DNA of 64,000 bases from Turnera subulata (Eukaryota > Streptophyta > Magnoliopsida > Malpighiales > Passifloraceae). Positions 35,373-47,640 of the stretch are shown here, piece by piece. The translations under genes and the position numbers were made by a program. A model generated the notes under the pieces. The model had not been told where the DNA came from. It did not search any database and saw nothing but the letters and a program-made list of their open reading frames with translations. The stretch spans positions 89,534-153,533 of the forward strand of contig JAKUCV010001882.1 of the NCBI GenBank assembly GCA_028386065.3, in the 5' to 3' direction. Position 1 is the first letter of the stretch; every line of letters starts with the position of its first letter.

Positions 35373-35373
35373 C

Positions 35374-36891
35374 TGTAAGTATCCGGTTCATGCAATTGAC
35401 AATCAAAAGCACAAAAATACAACATGTATGCGCAACGGAAATACCGGATACACATGGAGGATCCATGTGAAGGGAACTAAACCGAATAACAATTTTCATA
35501 CCTGTAACGGTTGAGGTCTTTCACCCAACTGTAGAACCGAATCAGCTAGAGCCAGACAAAAGCCTCGCCCCTCTACGGTATCCACACGAACCGCTGTAAC
35601 CGGTTGAAAAACGTCTCACGACTTCAACCCGAGCTCTCCCGAACTGGTGTGCTAGCAACAGGTTTCCGGGAGCTTTTGTGTGTGGTGTTTTTCTCTCAAT
35701 TTTTAGACCACTCAAGAACTCTTCTCAAGCTCTGAAAATTTTTTCAAGAACAAGTGTGTGTGAGGAAGAAGATGAGTAATAGTGATCTGATCACTCAACC
35801 ATCAAAGGCATAATGCAATAGTGGAGTTAATGGCCAACATGGTGGTCCATTAAGCAACATGATTATGTCTCCACAAAATCATGTTTCCCACTAAGCATTA
35901 TCAACACAACTCAGCATGTTTTGGTTCAAAAATATGACATTTAGTGAACCAAACCAGCCCAAAAACGACTCTGGTCCAACCACGGTCCAACCGCACCTTG
36001 GTTCAACCATGGTCCAACCACGGTTCAACCACCTGCTCGAATCAACGGCTGTATGTGTGTGACCCTGTAGGCACTTGTACGTCCGGAAATAATCGTAAAA
36101 TCTCATTTTACAATTATAAGCATAGAGCGGCGTCTAGCAACACATCATTGCCACCCGAACGACAAGATCAATACTGATTCCACGTGTCTCGGAACATGTC
36201 ATCGTCCCTTCGTCCCATTATCAAGATTAAACACGAGACATGGAATATGTCAATCTCGCATATGTTTAATCTCGGTTTCTTGATCCTCGAGTTAACCGGT
36301 AAAACGGATACCAATGATAACATATATCATTATCCGAGCATGGCCATGCATTTACGGTTTAACTCTATCAAGAAACACTCCGATAATATACCCGTTATAT
36401 GGGTTGGACAATTCCCCTCTAGATCATACAAAACCCACTACACACTCATCATACACCCAATGATTACCCTTACGTCTATCCAGTTACGGATGACCAGGAA
36501 TAATATCAAAGCATATGACTCACATGTTGGGAACCTTGATGATCACAGGTCTAAGGACAATACATTATAAGAACCGCTATCGACAAAACATATAACATTC
36601 CATGCAGCGTTCTTATGTGGGTCGGTCCAGTCCACAAGTTCTCTAACTTGTACCCGTATGTAGAATTCATATCACATATGCAATTCTCAACATACGCTAG
36701 TCTTAATTTATTATTACAACCCATCCATAATAATAATCGACTAGGGACAATTTAAGAATGTGAAATATTCTAGGGTTATAAGTATGTGCAAGCGTTTATC
36801 TCATAAACGATACTTATTAAAATAACCTTAATGCGTATACATGACTACAAATAATCATCCATGATTGGCTTTTGGGCATATTACACTAACA
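35374..36891 (-). repeat. 5' LTR of the Copia element
   Basis: The 1518-bp copy matches 28665-30193. It lacks one 11-bp GGCCCAACCAC unit in the minisatellite near 35972-36032, which fully accounts for the length difference. Confidence 0.95.
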
Positions 36892-39800
36892 GCTTCGGCG
36901 GCTAGCTAGGATACAGGCTTCTTTGGTCGTCCGACCTTCTTCTTTTTTTAGCTCTTTGGAGGGGGAGCTTCATCGGGAGTATGGAGAGGTTTTGCAGCAA
37001 GTGGAATTATTATGGTTTCAGAAGGCTCGGTGTTAGTGGATTAATGATGGTGATCGTAATACAGCTTTTTATCATGCCCGAACGGTGATTCGGCGGCGCC
37101 AAAAGCTTATTGTTGCATTATGGGATGAGCAGGATCAGTGGTGTACTGATCAGCAAGGGTTGCGAAGCCTAGCTGTCCGCTTCTTTAGGAAGATTTTTTT
37201 CTGAGTCTTCATCAGTTTTCCCTACATTTCCTCTTCACAGGTGCTTTTCGGCGGAGAATAGAGCAGCTTTCAGAGAGCTTGAAGCTCCTCTATCTTGTGC
37301 TGAGATTCAGGTAGTCGTCTTTGCTATTGGGGCTTTGAAGGCTCCGAGGCCTGGTGGTTATCATGCTTCTTTTTTCCGGTCTCAATGGTCTGTGGTGGGA
37401 GCAGCTGTGTTTCAGTATGTTCAGGCTCTATTTTCTTGTTCTGTATGGCCCTCTTCAATGGCCAAAGTTAATCTTGTGTTATTGCCCAAGGTTGATAAGC
37501 TGGAATATATGTCACAATTCCGTCCGATTGGCTTGTGTAATCTTCTTTATAAGGTGCTTACTACGGTCATTGTCAGTAGGATTAAGCCTTGGTTGGATGG
37601 CTTGATCTCTCTCACTCAGTGTAGTTTCATCCCAGGCAAGCATATCACAGATAACATTGTCATTGTGCAGGAGGTGATGCATACCATGCGGGTGCGCCGG
37701 AGTTCGCGGGGGATTGTGGCTATTAAGATTGATCTGGAGATTGCATATGATAGGCTTCGTTGGTCCTTCAGTCGGGATACTTTGCTGGATGCTGGTTTCC
37801 CAACCCATTTGGTCGACATTATTATGAAGTGTATGGGTAGTACGGAGATGCGGATTGTGTGGAATGGTTCTTTAACTGATGCTTTCCCTACTTCTCGCTG
37901 GGTTAGACAAGAGGATCCTCTTTCTCCATATTTGCATGTTTTGTGCTTGGAGCGCCTTAGTCAGCTGATCAATCACCTGGTTCAGCAGGGTCTTTTGCTC
38001 CCTATCCATCATGGTGCTGCTGGGCCGGCTCTGTCTCATATTTTCTTTGCCGATGATATGGTGTTATTTGTTGAGGCGGATGCCACTCAGGTTCTGGTTA
38101 TTCGGGATTCCTTGCAGTTGTTTTGTGACTGTTCTGGACAGAAGGTTAGCCAGTCCAAGACTCAGATGTTCTTTTTTAACAATGTCCCGACCTGGTGCGG
38201 GAGCAGTTTCAGCAGGGGTTGGGTTACATTGTTACAGATGATCTTAGGCGGTTTCTTGGTGTTCCTTTGATTCACCGACGGGTTTCCCGGCAGACTTATG
38301 TGGGTGTTTTGGAGAAGATTCCACGACGTCTGGCATCGTGGCAGTCACATGTTTTGTCCTTTGCTGGTCGTGTCACCTTGATGCAGTTGGTTCTTCCTTC
38401 CCTTCCAACGTTTACCATGCAAACTGTTCTCTTGCCTTCTCCTTCGATTAAGGACTTGGACCGCTTATGTAGGGGTTTCATTTGGGGTTCATCCAAGGGG
38501 AGCTCGTCGGGTACATTTGGCCCTCTGGGACCTAGTTTGTTCTCCTAAGTCGCAGGGTGGGCTTGGCCTTACGTGTTTATCCTTGCAGAATCAGGCCTTG
38601 TTGGCCAAGTTATGTTGGGTCCTGGTTGCCTCTCCTACTTCTCCTTGGGTTCAGGTCTTTCGGGCTAAGTATTTGACCCAGCATGTGTCTATGCCAGTCT
38701 ATTGCTTCATCCTTTTGTTCTTCATTATGGAGGGGGATGTCCCGTGTTTGGCCTTTTGTTTTTAATGGCTTGGAGTGGGCCATTGGGGATGGTAGGACGG
38801 TGCGGTTCTGGGATGATGCATGGGTGGATCATGTGGGGCCTCTGCATGCAGTTGTATTGGGCCCGATTCCGGAGGATGAGGTGAATCAGCCAGTGGCTGA
38901 TTTTGTTGGGACGCATGGCACCTAGGATTGGGCTTGGTTTCAGCATTTGCTGCCTCCGTTGGTTTGTTCGAAAGTTGTGGGGGTGCATTGCCCATCGGCT
39001 GCGGCGGGTCAGGATGTAGTGTACTGGTGTCACAATGTGTCAAGACAGTTCACCACTAGCTCAGCATATTTTGCAGGGGTGAGCTCTACTTCTCTGGTTG
39101 TAGATCATGTTTGGTCGGCGATTTGGGGTTGGTCGGCCCCCAGCGGGTCTGCACCTTTCTCTGGTTGGTTGTTCATGAGTTCTTACTCACTAATCATCAC
39201 CGATTTACCCGTCATATGGCTTCTTCCCGTATGTGCTCACTGTGCCTAGGTTCAGCGGAGACCACTTTGCATGTCTTACGGGACTGCCACTGGGCTAAAG
39301 CCTTGTGGTATGCTTTCTCCCCTTCCTTACCTTCCAGTTTCTTTTCTCCTTCTTGTGTGAAAACTTGGATTGTGTCCAATTTGACGCTTTAGTTTAATGT
39401 ATGGGGGGATGTTCCCTAGCGGGTGTGTTTTGGAATTATTTGTTGGCGTTTGTGGTTATGGCTGAATGAGCAGGTTTTTACTAGAGTTGGACCTCCCTTC
39501 AATCCAATGGGTTTTCTTCAGTCCTACTGCCGTGAGGTGGTGGCTTCTCTATTGTGAGCATAACCCTGTGCGCCAAGCACCAACGGTGCGCCCGTCCACA
39601 ATTTGGCAAGCTCCCCGAGGGACTGGGGTGAAGCTTAATACGGATGGTGCTATACGGTTGCACTCAGGGTCAATCTCGGCTAGAGGGGTTCTTCAGGACT
39701 CGGCGGGTGAATGGCTTCATGGTTTCTCATTTCATATTGGCACTTGTTCTGTCCTGAATGCAGAATTGTGGGGTCTGTCTGTTGGTTTGCAGTTGGCTTT

Positions 39801-40144
39801 TGATTTGGGTTATCGGCTGGTGGTTGTTGAGGTGGATTCTTTGGAGGTGGTGCAGACTCTGCAATTTGTTACCCCATGGTCTCGGCGTAGTACCGCTTTG
39901 CTGCGGTCAGTTCAACGGCTCTTGCAGTTGCCTTGGGATGTTCGGCTTTTTCACGTTTATACTATGTGCGCCGATTGGCTTGCCCGCCATGGTTTTTCTT
40001 TGCTTTTAGGAGTTACTTATTTCCAGCAGGTCCCTCTTGGTTGTATGGGTTTGATCCTACGGGATTTTAACTCGGCCTTCCTGTCTCCTCTGTGATTTCC
40101 TCACTTTCTATTCAAAAAAAGAAAAAAATTTAGTTTCTTCTGTT

Positions 40145-40542
40145 GCGTGTGGCGAGTTCGTTCTTACTCTCTTACTTACTGGTCTTCCTCATTTTTCTTT
40201 TCTTTTTAAAAAACATCTGTAGTCCCTTTTTTTTTCTTTTTTGCTTTGACTAAGTTTAGTAGGAGACATTCTACGAAAATTTCTATTTCTGTGTTTCATA
40301 ATTCATATTCTTTATTATTTAATATTTAGGAATTGACCCTACAGATAATTTCTTTTAAATTCTTATTTAGCTTCACTAAAAATTCATTTATTTTAACATA
40401 TCATTTCCAATGAACTCTTGAATTTATTTTAATTAGCTATTTTAAATTGTTAAGCTCGTAGGATGGAGTTCTACGGAAGTCTGTTGAATCACGACCTCCA
40501 AACTAGATGAAGAACTTAAACAGTCCAAAATAGGATTAAAGC
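40145..40542. other. AT-rich stretch, nothing recognised
   Basis: Between the right TSD of the LINE and the inverted-repeat element I see only AT-rich sequence with T-runs. It should be the original flank of the LINE target. Confidence 0.5.
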
Positions 40543-42031
40543 ATGTTTTCATCGTTGTGTAAGGCATTAAAGTTGGAATTCATCCTCGTGTAGGATTTTG
40601 GTCTCTTTTCATCCCTCCGTTCATCCCTTTTTGGTCAGTTTTGTTTTGTCCGGGCGAAATCCGGCAAAAAATGCTGACGTGGCAAGTTTTTTGGTGCCAC
40701 ATCACCTTTGTGGAGCCCATATGTCAGGGTAACCAAAAAAACAAACCAGCTCCACCCAACCCATTCGCCCACGCCAATGACCCACTTGTCGGGGTTTTTT
40801 TTTCACTATTTTTTTTTACCAAAATTAATTTATAGAAACCTTATTTTTTGAGGAAAAAAATTTATAAAACTTTTGTTAAATAAAAATTTTAAAAACTTTA
40901 ATTTGTTCTAGTTGTGATTATGCTAATTTGACGATTAAAAATCGAATTGAATTAAATCTCAGATTTATCCCAGATCAAGAATCTCAAAAGTCAAAATTTT
41001 TTCCAGAACATGAATTACCCATACCGAATCAAACCTGTAATCATTGATCAATATGCCCTCAATATTTCACCTCATTCAATTTCAAGATTAAAACTTGATT
41101 TGGTAAAAATCCCTAATTTTTGAGCAATTATGAACCCTAGATTACAACCTAACCCAAACCAAATTAGCACTTCTCAACCAATTCAACACTACCAACAGAA
41201 ACAATTCAAGCACGCCATAACAGCGGCTTGATTCAATGGCTACCTGAGCAAGCAAGGGAGAGAGGGCAGGGGTTGGTGGCGTCCTCGATTCAGGGCAGAG
41301 GCGGCGAGGTGTGTGGCGACAACTTTAGTGGAGGGCAGAGGTGGTGGTGACCGCCCAAGCCTCGTCTTTGGATTCCTAATGTGTGTGTTACAGGTTGGTG
41401 GAACAGAGAAGAGGAAGTGCGGTTCACCGAGACAGGGGAAGAGAAGGCGCAGGGGCGGGACGTTGCACCAGCGACGAGAGGGAAGGGGCAAAAGGAAGGA
41501 GAAGAGGCAGTGGCAGTTTGAAGGGAGACAAAAACGAAGTAGAAAAGAGAGAAGGAAAAAGAAAAAGAATGAAAAAAAAATGAAATTAAAAGAGGGAGAG
41601 AAATCAGGGAGTGATTGAATGGGAAAGATAAGGGAGAGAAGATTTTGGGAGGAAGAAGAAGTCCTGGGCAGTGGAAGAAAGAGAGAAAAGAAAAAGAAAA
41701 GAGAAAGAGGAAAAAGAAAAGAACAAGAGCCTAAATTAAATTTTGGGAAAAGAAGAAAAAGAGAAAAAAGAATAAAAAAATCCTGACAAGTGGGTCAATG
41801 AGGTAGGCGAACAGGTCGGGTGGAGCTGATTTGGTTTTTTGTTCAACCCTGAAATGTGGGCCGCACAAAGCTCATACGGCGGCGAAATTTTGCCACATCA
41901 GCAATTTTCGCCGAATTTCGGCCGGGCAAACAAAAACTGACCAAAAAGGATGAACGAAGGGATGAAAAGAGGCCAAAACCCTACACGAGGATGAATTCCA
42001 ACTTTAAGGCCTAACACAGAGATAAAAGAAC
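40543..42031. mobile_element. Non-autonomous DNA element with about 240-bp terminal inverted repeats (MULE-like)
   Basis: The left arm (about 40543-40800) and right arm (about 41785-42031) are inverted copies: GGAATTCATCCTCGTGTAGG at 40574 pairs with its complement near 41975-41994. No clear TSD was found, so the class is inferred from arm length. The interior read on the minus strand has CT-rich sequence, then a GC-rich open segment (about 41500-41250) ending near a possible donor CAG/GTAGCC, like a plant 5' UTR and first exon. This resembles gene-fragment capture but no source gene is recognised. The right arm abuts Copia coding sequence. Confidence 0.65.
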
Positions 42032-44300
42032 AAAAAAAAAAACCAAATCTTAGTCATCTAAGAGTTTGGGGATGCACAACAATTGTAAGAGTTCCTGAGC
42101 CTAAGAAAAGGAAATTATGCGAGAAATGAATTGAATGCATATTCATAGGATATGCACATCACAGTAAGGCTTATAGGTTCATGGTTATCGAACCTAATAA
42201 TGCAATAACAATTAACACTGTTATTGAATCAAGAGATGTCTTATATGATGAGAGAAGATTCAATTCCATTCAAAAGCCTCTAGCATCTCTATTAGATATT
42301 CCAAACTCAAATACAAATGAAGACTTAAGTGATACACTTGAGCCAAGAAGGAGCAAAAGAGTTAAAAAGACAACACAGTTATTGGACTTTTATTACCTAG
42401 TTGAAGGAACAACATAAGGTACAGAAAAACATGTACCATTTTGTTGCAATATAGAAGGAGATCCCAAGACTTATGCTGAAGCTATGAAGTCACATGATGA
42501 GCCTTCTGGAAAAAAGTAATCCAAGATGAAATGGATTCTATCATGGGTAACAAAACTTGGAAATTAGTAGACTTACCACCGGGTTCTAAACCGATTGGAT
42601 GCAAATGGATTTTCAAAAAGAAAATGAAAGTTGATGGAACAATTGATAAGTTCAAAGCTAGGTTGGCGGCAAAAGGATTTACTCAGAAAGAAATAGTAAA
42701 ATATTTTGATACCTATTCGCCAGTAGCAAGAATTGCTACAATAAGATTTTTGATTGCACTTGCGTCAATATATAACCAATTCACCAAATGGATGTTAAAA
42801 CAACATTCTTAAATGGTGAATTGATTGAGGAAATTTACATAGAACAACCTGAAGGCTTTGTCTTATAAAAGTCCAATAAAATGAATTGAATGCATATTCA
42901 TAGGATATGCACATCACAGTAAGGCTTATAGGTTCATGGTTATCGAGTCTAATAATGCAATAACAATTAACACTGTTATTGAATCAAGAGATGTCTTATT
43001 TGATGAGAGAAGATTCAATTCCATTCAAAAGCCTCTAGCATCTCTATTAGATATTCCAAACACAAATACAAATAAAGACTTAAGTGATACACATGAGCCA
43101 AGAAGGAGCAAAAGAGTTAAAAAGACAACACAGTCATTGGACTTTTATTACCAAATGGATGTTAAAACAACATTCTTAAATGGTGAATTGGTTGAGGAAA
43201 TTTACATGGAACAACCTGAAGGTTTTGTCTTATAAGGACAAGAACACAAGGTTTGTAAACTTTAAAAGTCCTTGTATGGACTTAAATAAGCACCTAAGCA
43301 ATGGCATCAAAAATTTGATGAGGTTGTGCTTGTAGATGGTTACAAAATTAACACATCTGATAAATGCGTATATAGCAAATTCAAAGATGGAAAAGGTGTA
43401 ATTATTTGCTTATACGTAGATGACATGCTAATATTGGCACGGACATAGATCAAGTTGAGAATACCAAGAAATATTTGTCAGAAAATTTTGACATAAAAGA
43501 TATGGGAGAAGCAAATATAATTCTTGGTATAAAGATTATGAGGAGTAGTGATGGGATTACATCGTCACAATCCCATTATATTGAGAAATACTCAATAAGT
43601 TTGAGAAACTTGAGAGTTCTCCAGTTTCTACTCCATTTGATCTAAACTTGAAGTTAGTAAAACATCAAGGAAGTCCAATAGCACAACTGGAATATTCAAA
43701 AGTTATAAGTTGCTTGATGTATGCAATGACCTGTACAAGGCCAGACATTACATTTGCTGTTAGAAAGCTAAGTAGATTTACTAGTAATCCAGGGAAGCAA
43801 CATTGGCAGGCAGTCTATAGAGTATTAAGATACTTAAAGCGAACTATGGACTGTGGTATATGATACACTGGATACCCTTTAGGTCTAGAAGGATTTTCAT
43901 ATTATAGTTGGATTTCTAGTAAAGAAGATTATTCATCTGTAACTGGATGGATATTCATGCTTGGGGGGGTGCAATATCTTAGAGCTCTAAAAAGCAAACT
44001 TTGTGCACAGACTCCACCATGACTGCTGAATTTGTCGCCTTAACATCTGCTAGCAAAGAAGGGAATGGTTAAAAGATTTGCTTTATGAGATTCCGTAGTG
44101 GCCTAAACCAATTTCTCCCATATCAATACATTGTGACAGTCAGGCCACATTGTCTAAAGCGTATAGCCAAGTTTACAGTGGAAAGTCTAGACATATCGGA
44201 TTGAGACATAGCTATGTACAAGAATTGATAAGAAATGCGGTGATCACCATTGATTTTGTGAGGTCACAACAAAACTTGGCAGATGCTTTTACAAAATGAC
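42032..44300 (+). pseudogene. Copia pol fragment with an internal tandem duplication
   Basis: Coding begins within the integrase C-part (PNLSHLRVWGC, 42039-42072), so gag and most of integrase are gone. It continues through [11 protein letters not shown] and [10 protein letters not shown] to the RT start (GSKPIGCKWIFKKKMKVDG, about 42575). A segment of about 275 bp from 42124 is repeated from 42880, and the second copy is missing about 388 bp of RT. RT then continues with LYVDDMLIL (43413-43439), RPDITFAVRKLSRF, and RNase H elements (CDSQATLSKAYS, QQNLADAFTK) to about 44300. Stops and frameshifts are frequent. Confidence 0.85.
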
Positions 44301-44914
44301 TTACCAGAGATAAGGTAAGTAAGACCTCAAACGGGATGAGTCTCAAGCCAATTTTATTGGGTCACCAATAGTGAAACCTCGACTCAACATTTGATAAAAC
44401 ATCAAATCTTGAGTTCAATGAGTCAAAGTGCACTGATAGGATGATTGGCAAGCACTCATTTTAATTATCCATCCCATGGTGAGAGTGCTTGGTACCCGTT
44501 AGGATGAAAGAAAGGGTGAGCTTATGCTATTAATAGATCTTTGTAGCATGTATTTATGAAAATGTTTATAACGCAAAAACTAAGAATATAGAGATTACCT
44601 ATGTGAGTGAAACTATGGCCGCTTCTAGGAGTTTTATGGCTTGAACTCTAACAGCACTCATGAACAGATACAAGACACAAGGCCTTTAATGTGTCGGCTA
44701 TTAAGATCATATGTCTGGATCAAAAATCTTGTGTGTGGATATGTGGTCCAACCAATCAACATGGAAGATGATAGTTCAAAGCACAGTCTACTAACAATTT
44801 CGATTACGATACACGATTCACTAATTGAAAATTCAAGTCTCACCGACATTTTTATTTATGCATAAGATTTCCAGAACTATCGAATTGTAAGGTATTATAA
44901 AAATGGTGGGGAAA

Positions 44915-45357
44915 TGTTGGAGAATTTTATAATACAAAGGGAATTAATTTGTGGAAAGGGTGTCTTTGTACCCTTTGGTATTTGTCTGGAAAATAAGGTT
45001 CAAAGTTCGAAAAGTTTTGTCATTTGGAAAAGACACAAGTTGAAATTTAAATTGAAGAGATATGATTGTTAAAGGAAAAGATGTCTTTTTGGACAGAGAT
45101 CTGAAACCTATAAATAAGGCTTCTTAATTCTTTTCCAGAGCAATCAAAATCAGAATGAGAGAATACCAATCGTACTAAATTTCTTCATTTCTCTCCAGAT
45201 TATCTTTATCTTCTATTCTCTATTTTATTTCCAATAAAAAGTCTCTTACATCTCTATTTCTTTATCTACTAAATTTCTCCCACCAAATAAAAATACTTTG
45301 CATTCTTATATGGTATACTACTGCAGAGGTTACCATACAAGATAGAAATTCTATCAA
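44915..45357 (+). repeat. Probable 3' LTR of the Copia fragment
   Basis: A purine-rich GGTGGGGAAA tract precedes TGTTGGAGAATTTTATAATA at 44915. A TATA-like CTATAAATAAGG lies at 45109. The right boundary (here TCTATCA at 45357) is a guess because no second LTR is available. Positions 44300-44914 hold the non-coding 3' part of the element. Confidence 0.55.
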
Positions 45358-45689
45358 TTTTGAAAGGTGATCAAGAGTTGTTGGTGTTTATGCAAAACAT
45401 CTCCAACCTGGGGCTTCATTGTATCTCCGAGGCATATTTGCAAGACACCGTTTGCATGCCGACTTTGGATAAAGTGGTGGTGGCAAATATTGTCTTAAGG
45501 AAAGTGGCATTAGCAACACGCCTTGAAGCATCTGCAATTATTATTTTCATCATCGACACTTACAGTACCGGCCTTGTCTACTCCATCCTCACCATATAGT
45601 GTAGTACACAGTGTAGGAAGCATGATTATGTTCCAACACCGAATACTCCTAGTGTGTCAGAACAGAAAAAGATACTTTTTGGTCAATGC

Positions 45690-46205
45690 AACAAGAAAGG
45701 TGAATATCAGGATTTATCTGCTAAGCACTGGAATCTTCTCTACTTCATCACCCATGTTTTGACTCCTCGCCATGGGCATCAAACTCTTCTCAAGACTTAT
45801 GATATGTGATTGTTGGGATGCTTGCTGACTAACAGGCCGGTCGACTATAGCTTCACTATTCTCAATCACCTAGTGCACACCTATGCTCGACGATATAGGA
45901 ATCTGATCGCTTTGATTGCTCAGAACTTTAAGGTCATTCCCACCAATGTGCACCATCCTGTTATTGGTGACTCCATTTGCACGAGGACCATCACCAAGAT
46001 GCGCTTTAAAAGGAATAAGTTTGGCATCTTTTATGTTACCAAGCCAAGGAATTCGAAGGATGTTCGCATTGAGGCTCTCACTGAGAAAATGAAGAGGAAT
46101 TGCTAGAACTTAAGAGCATGATGACCAAGCTCATGAAGATGGAAAAAGCGCAGTTGGATTTGTTGAGTGCCGAGTTTGGAGAGTCCACTGATCATGCTGA
46201 GTCTT
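45690..46205 (+). pseudogene. Plant transposon-type ORF, broken
   Basis: Pieces read KHWNLLYFITHVLTPRHGHQ, a stop near 45808, then LLGCLLTNRPVDYSFTILNH and TKMRFKRNKFGIFYVTK to about 46106, followed by a coiled-coil-like segment in another frame (ELKSMMTKLMKMEKAQLDLL). This resembles the 'putative plant transposon protein' domain found in ORFs of plant LTR elements; I state this from general resemblance only. A purine tract and an LTR-like sequence follow. Confidence 0.5.
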
Positions 46206-46670
46206 CTGATTCCTCATCTGGCCAAAAATCTGTCTTTTGACTATACTGTTGGTTTTGGCATCTTCGGTGCCAACATGTTGATCTGTTATGTTGTTTGGTT
46301 CTTGTTAGTACTTTCGGTTCTTGTTGCTCCACCATTGTTGGGCTTTTGTGATGCCAAAAAAAAGGAAGAAATTGTGGAAACATGTGGATCTACTTTTCGA
46401 CATGTTTTATTTAATATCATGTGGCTTGTAGTTAATATATGTACTGCTTTTAGCTTCTTGTTTTCTTCTTTTCTGTCTTCAATATGATTCCCTACTTGAA
46501 TATATTCTACTATGCATATATGGATTTGATTCATACTATGTTTTGAATAAACAAACAGGGAACATTCTGAAAAATTGTTCTATCTAGAAGGAGCATAAGT
46601 TAAGCGAGAGCTCAATCCTTGCTAACAGCTCCACAGAATAAAAGTTTGTCATTATAAAAAAGAGGGAGAA

Positions 46671-47640
46671 TGTAAATCTGATGATGATTTACTTATTACT
46701 TAGGACTAATAAATTTGGTTTATTACACTTAAATGTCATTATCGCTTGTCCTTATGATCCTTACTAAGCGTGTCAATCATATTTAACACATCAGTATTGT
46801 TTTGATCATGACAAACCTTCAGCTTGCCCACTTGCAAAGATTAACCCGTGAATTAAATCCTTGAAAGATGGAGTAAGTAGGATTGAAAGATGGAGTTAGT
46901 GGACATGAGAGGTCGCTTTCATCGAAAGCCTCCATGTTACTTGTGTTTGATTGATCTCTATGCTTATCAGTCAATCAACTTGATACTCTACCCTTTTGGT
47001 TTCTGGTACACATGATAAAAGGTAACTCAACATATCAAAAGCCAGAGCCATTCAGAATTCGAGTCCAACCTAGGACTTAGCTAAACATGTGTAGAACTGA
47101 TGAATGGTGTGTCTCGGGCTAGAACCTGAAAGCGACTACAGGAAGATTTGAACGTTGACAATCTGGAGCGCTTCAAAACAAAAGAGCTATTCCTGAAAGA
47201 GACATGCAACTGTTTGCTTTTTGAAAAGCTTCCTTCTCTTCTGCTTCTATAAAAAGAAGACTGATTCAAGAACAAAAAATAGAGTTGTTATACAGAGAAT
47301 TTGAAATCAAACAAAAGACTAGTAATATTCTACAATTCTCAATCAACCAAAAAGTGAAAAAGGAGTCTATGAGCGAAAAGATTGAAAACCTTTGAAAAGC
47401 AATCCTTGAAAGTAAAAAATGTGTACTGAGTGACATTATTATTATGAGAACATTGTACAAACAAAGCTTAGACAAGCTTTGTGGTGAGGAATTGGTTTTA
47501 AGTTTATTCTAAGAAAAAAAAACTTGTATTGAAAGTTTTGGTTGAACTAGTGAAAAACCAATCTAGTATGAATAAGAAATCTAAATGAGGACTCCTTAAG
47601 TAATGGAGTACAGCTCTAAAACGTGTGTTACCTTTCTCAT
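46671..47640 (+). repeat. Putative 3' LTR following a polypurine tract
   Basis: AAAAAAGAGGGAGAA (46656-46670) is a typical polypurine tract, and TGTAAATCTGATGATG starts directly after it. A TATA box (CTATAAAAAGAAG, 47248) lies within. The right end is not defined because no partner LTR is in the window. Confidence 0.5.

Larger units (their letters stand above)
28665..36891 (-). mobile_element. Complete Ty1/Copia element inserted in the LINE
   Basis: LTRs at 28665-30193 (1529 bp, 3') and 35374-36891 (1518 bp, 5') and a perfect TSD, GCTTC (28660-28664 and 36892-36896), define an 8227-bp element. Minus-strand order: 5' LTR, PBS, 1.4-kb leader with a palindrome array, gag-protease-integrase-RT-RNase H, polypurine tract, 3' LTR. 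By eye the LTRs differ at about 38 sites (near 2.5%) plus one 11-bp repeat unit, so the insertion is fairly recent. Coding defects make it non-autonomous now. Confidence 0.95.
27742..40095 (+). pseudogene. LINE ORF2: endonuclease, reverse transcriptase, RNase H; broken and split by Copia
   Basis: The endonuclease starts around ATG 27775 (IKVLYWNCFGI) and continues in pieces (FPWCVASDFNAIL, LGYQGPKYTWRRG) to 28664. It resumes after the Copia element at 36897. The RT (37335-38270) has VNLVLLPKV, FRPIGLCNLLYKV, IKIDLEIAYDRLRW and the catalytic FFADDMVLF. A zf-RVT zinc domain (RMCSLCLGSAETTLHVLRDC) lies near 39225-39290. RNase H (about 39600-40000) begins VKLNTDGAIR. Numerous stops and frameshifts (for example 27982, 28337) abolish function. 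Confidence 0.85.
25894..40129 (+). mobile_element. Full-length L1-type LINE, interrupted by a Copia element
   Basis: A perfect 15-bp TSD, TTAGTTTCTTCTGTT (25879-25893 and 40130-40144), flanks the insertion. Its 3' end is A-rich (from about 40113). Removing the Copia element (28665-36891) and one copy of its TSD leaves about 6.0 kb, the normal size of a plant L1. Order: ORF1 with DUF4283-like domain, ORF2 endonuclease, reverse transcriptase, zf-RVT and RNase H. Several stops make it inactive. Confidence 0.9.

Noticed and set aside
40470..42060. Target-site duplication for the second long-TIR element
   Set aside because: No 8-11 bp direct repeat could be matched at the arm ends, and the right arm merges into an A-run next to Copia coding sequence, so the boundaries stay approximate.
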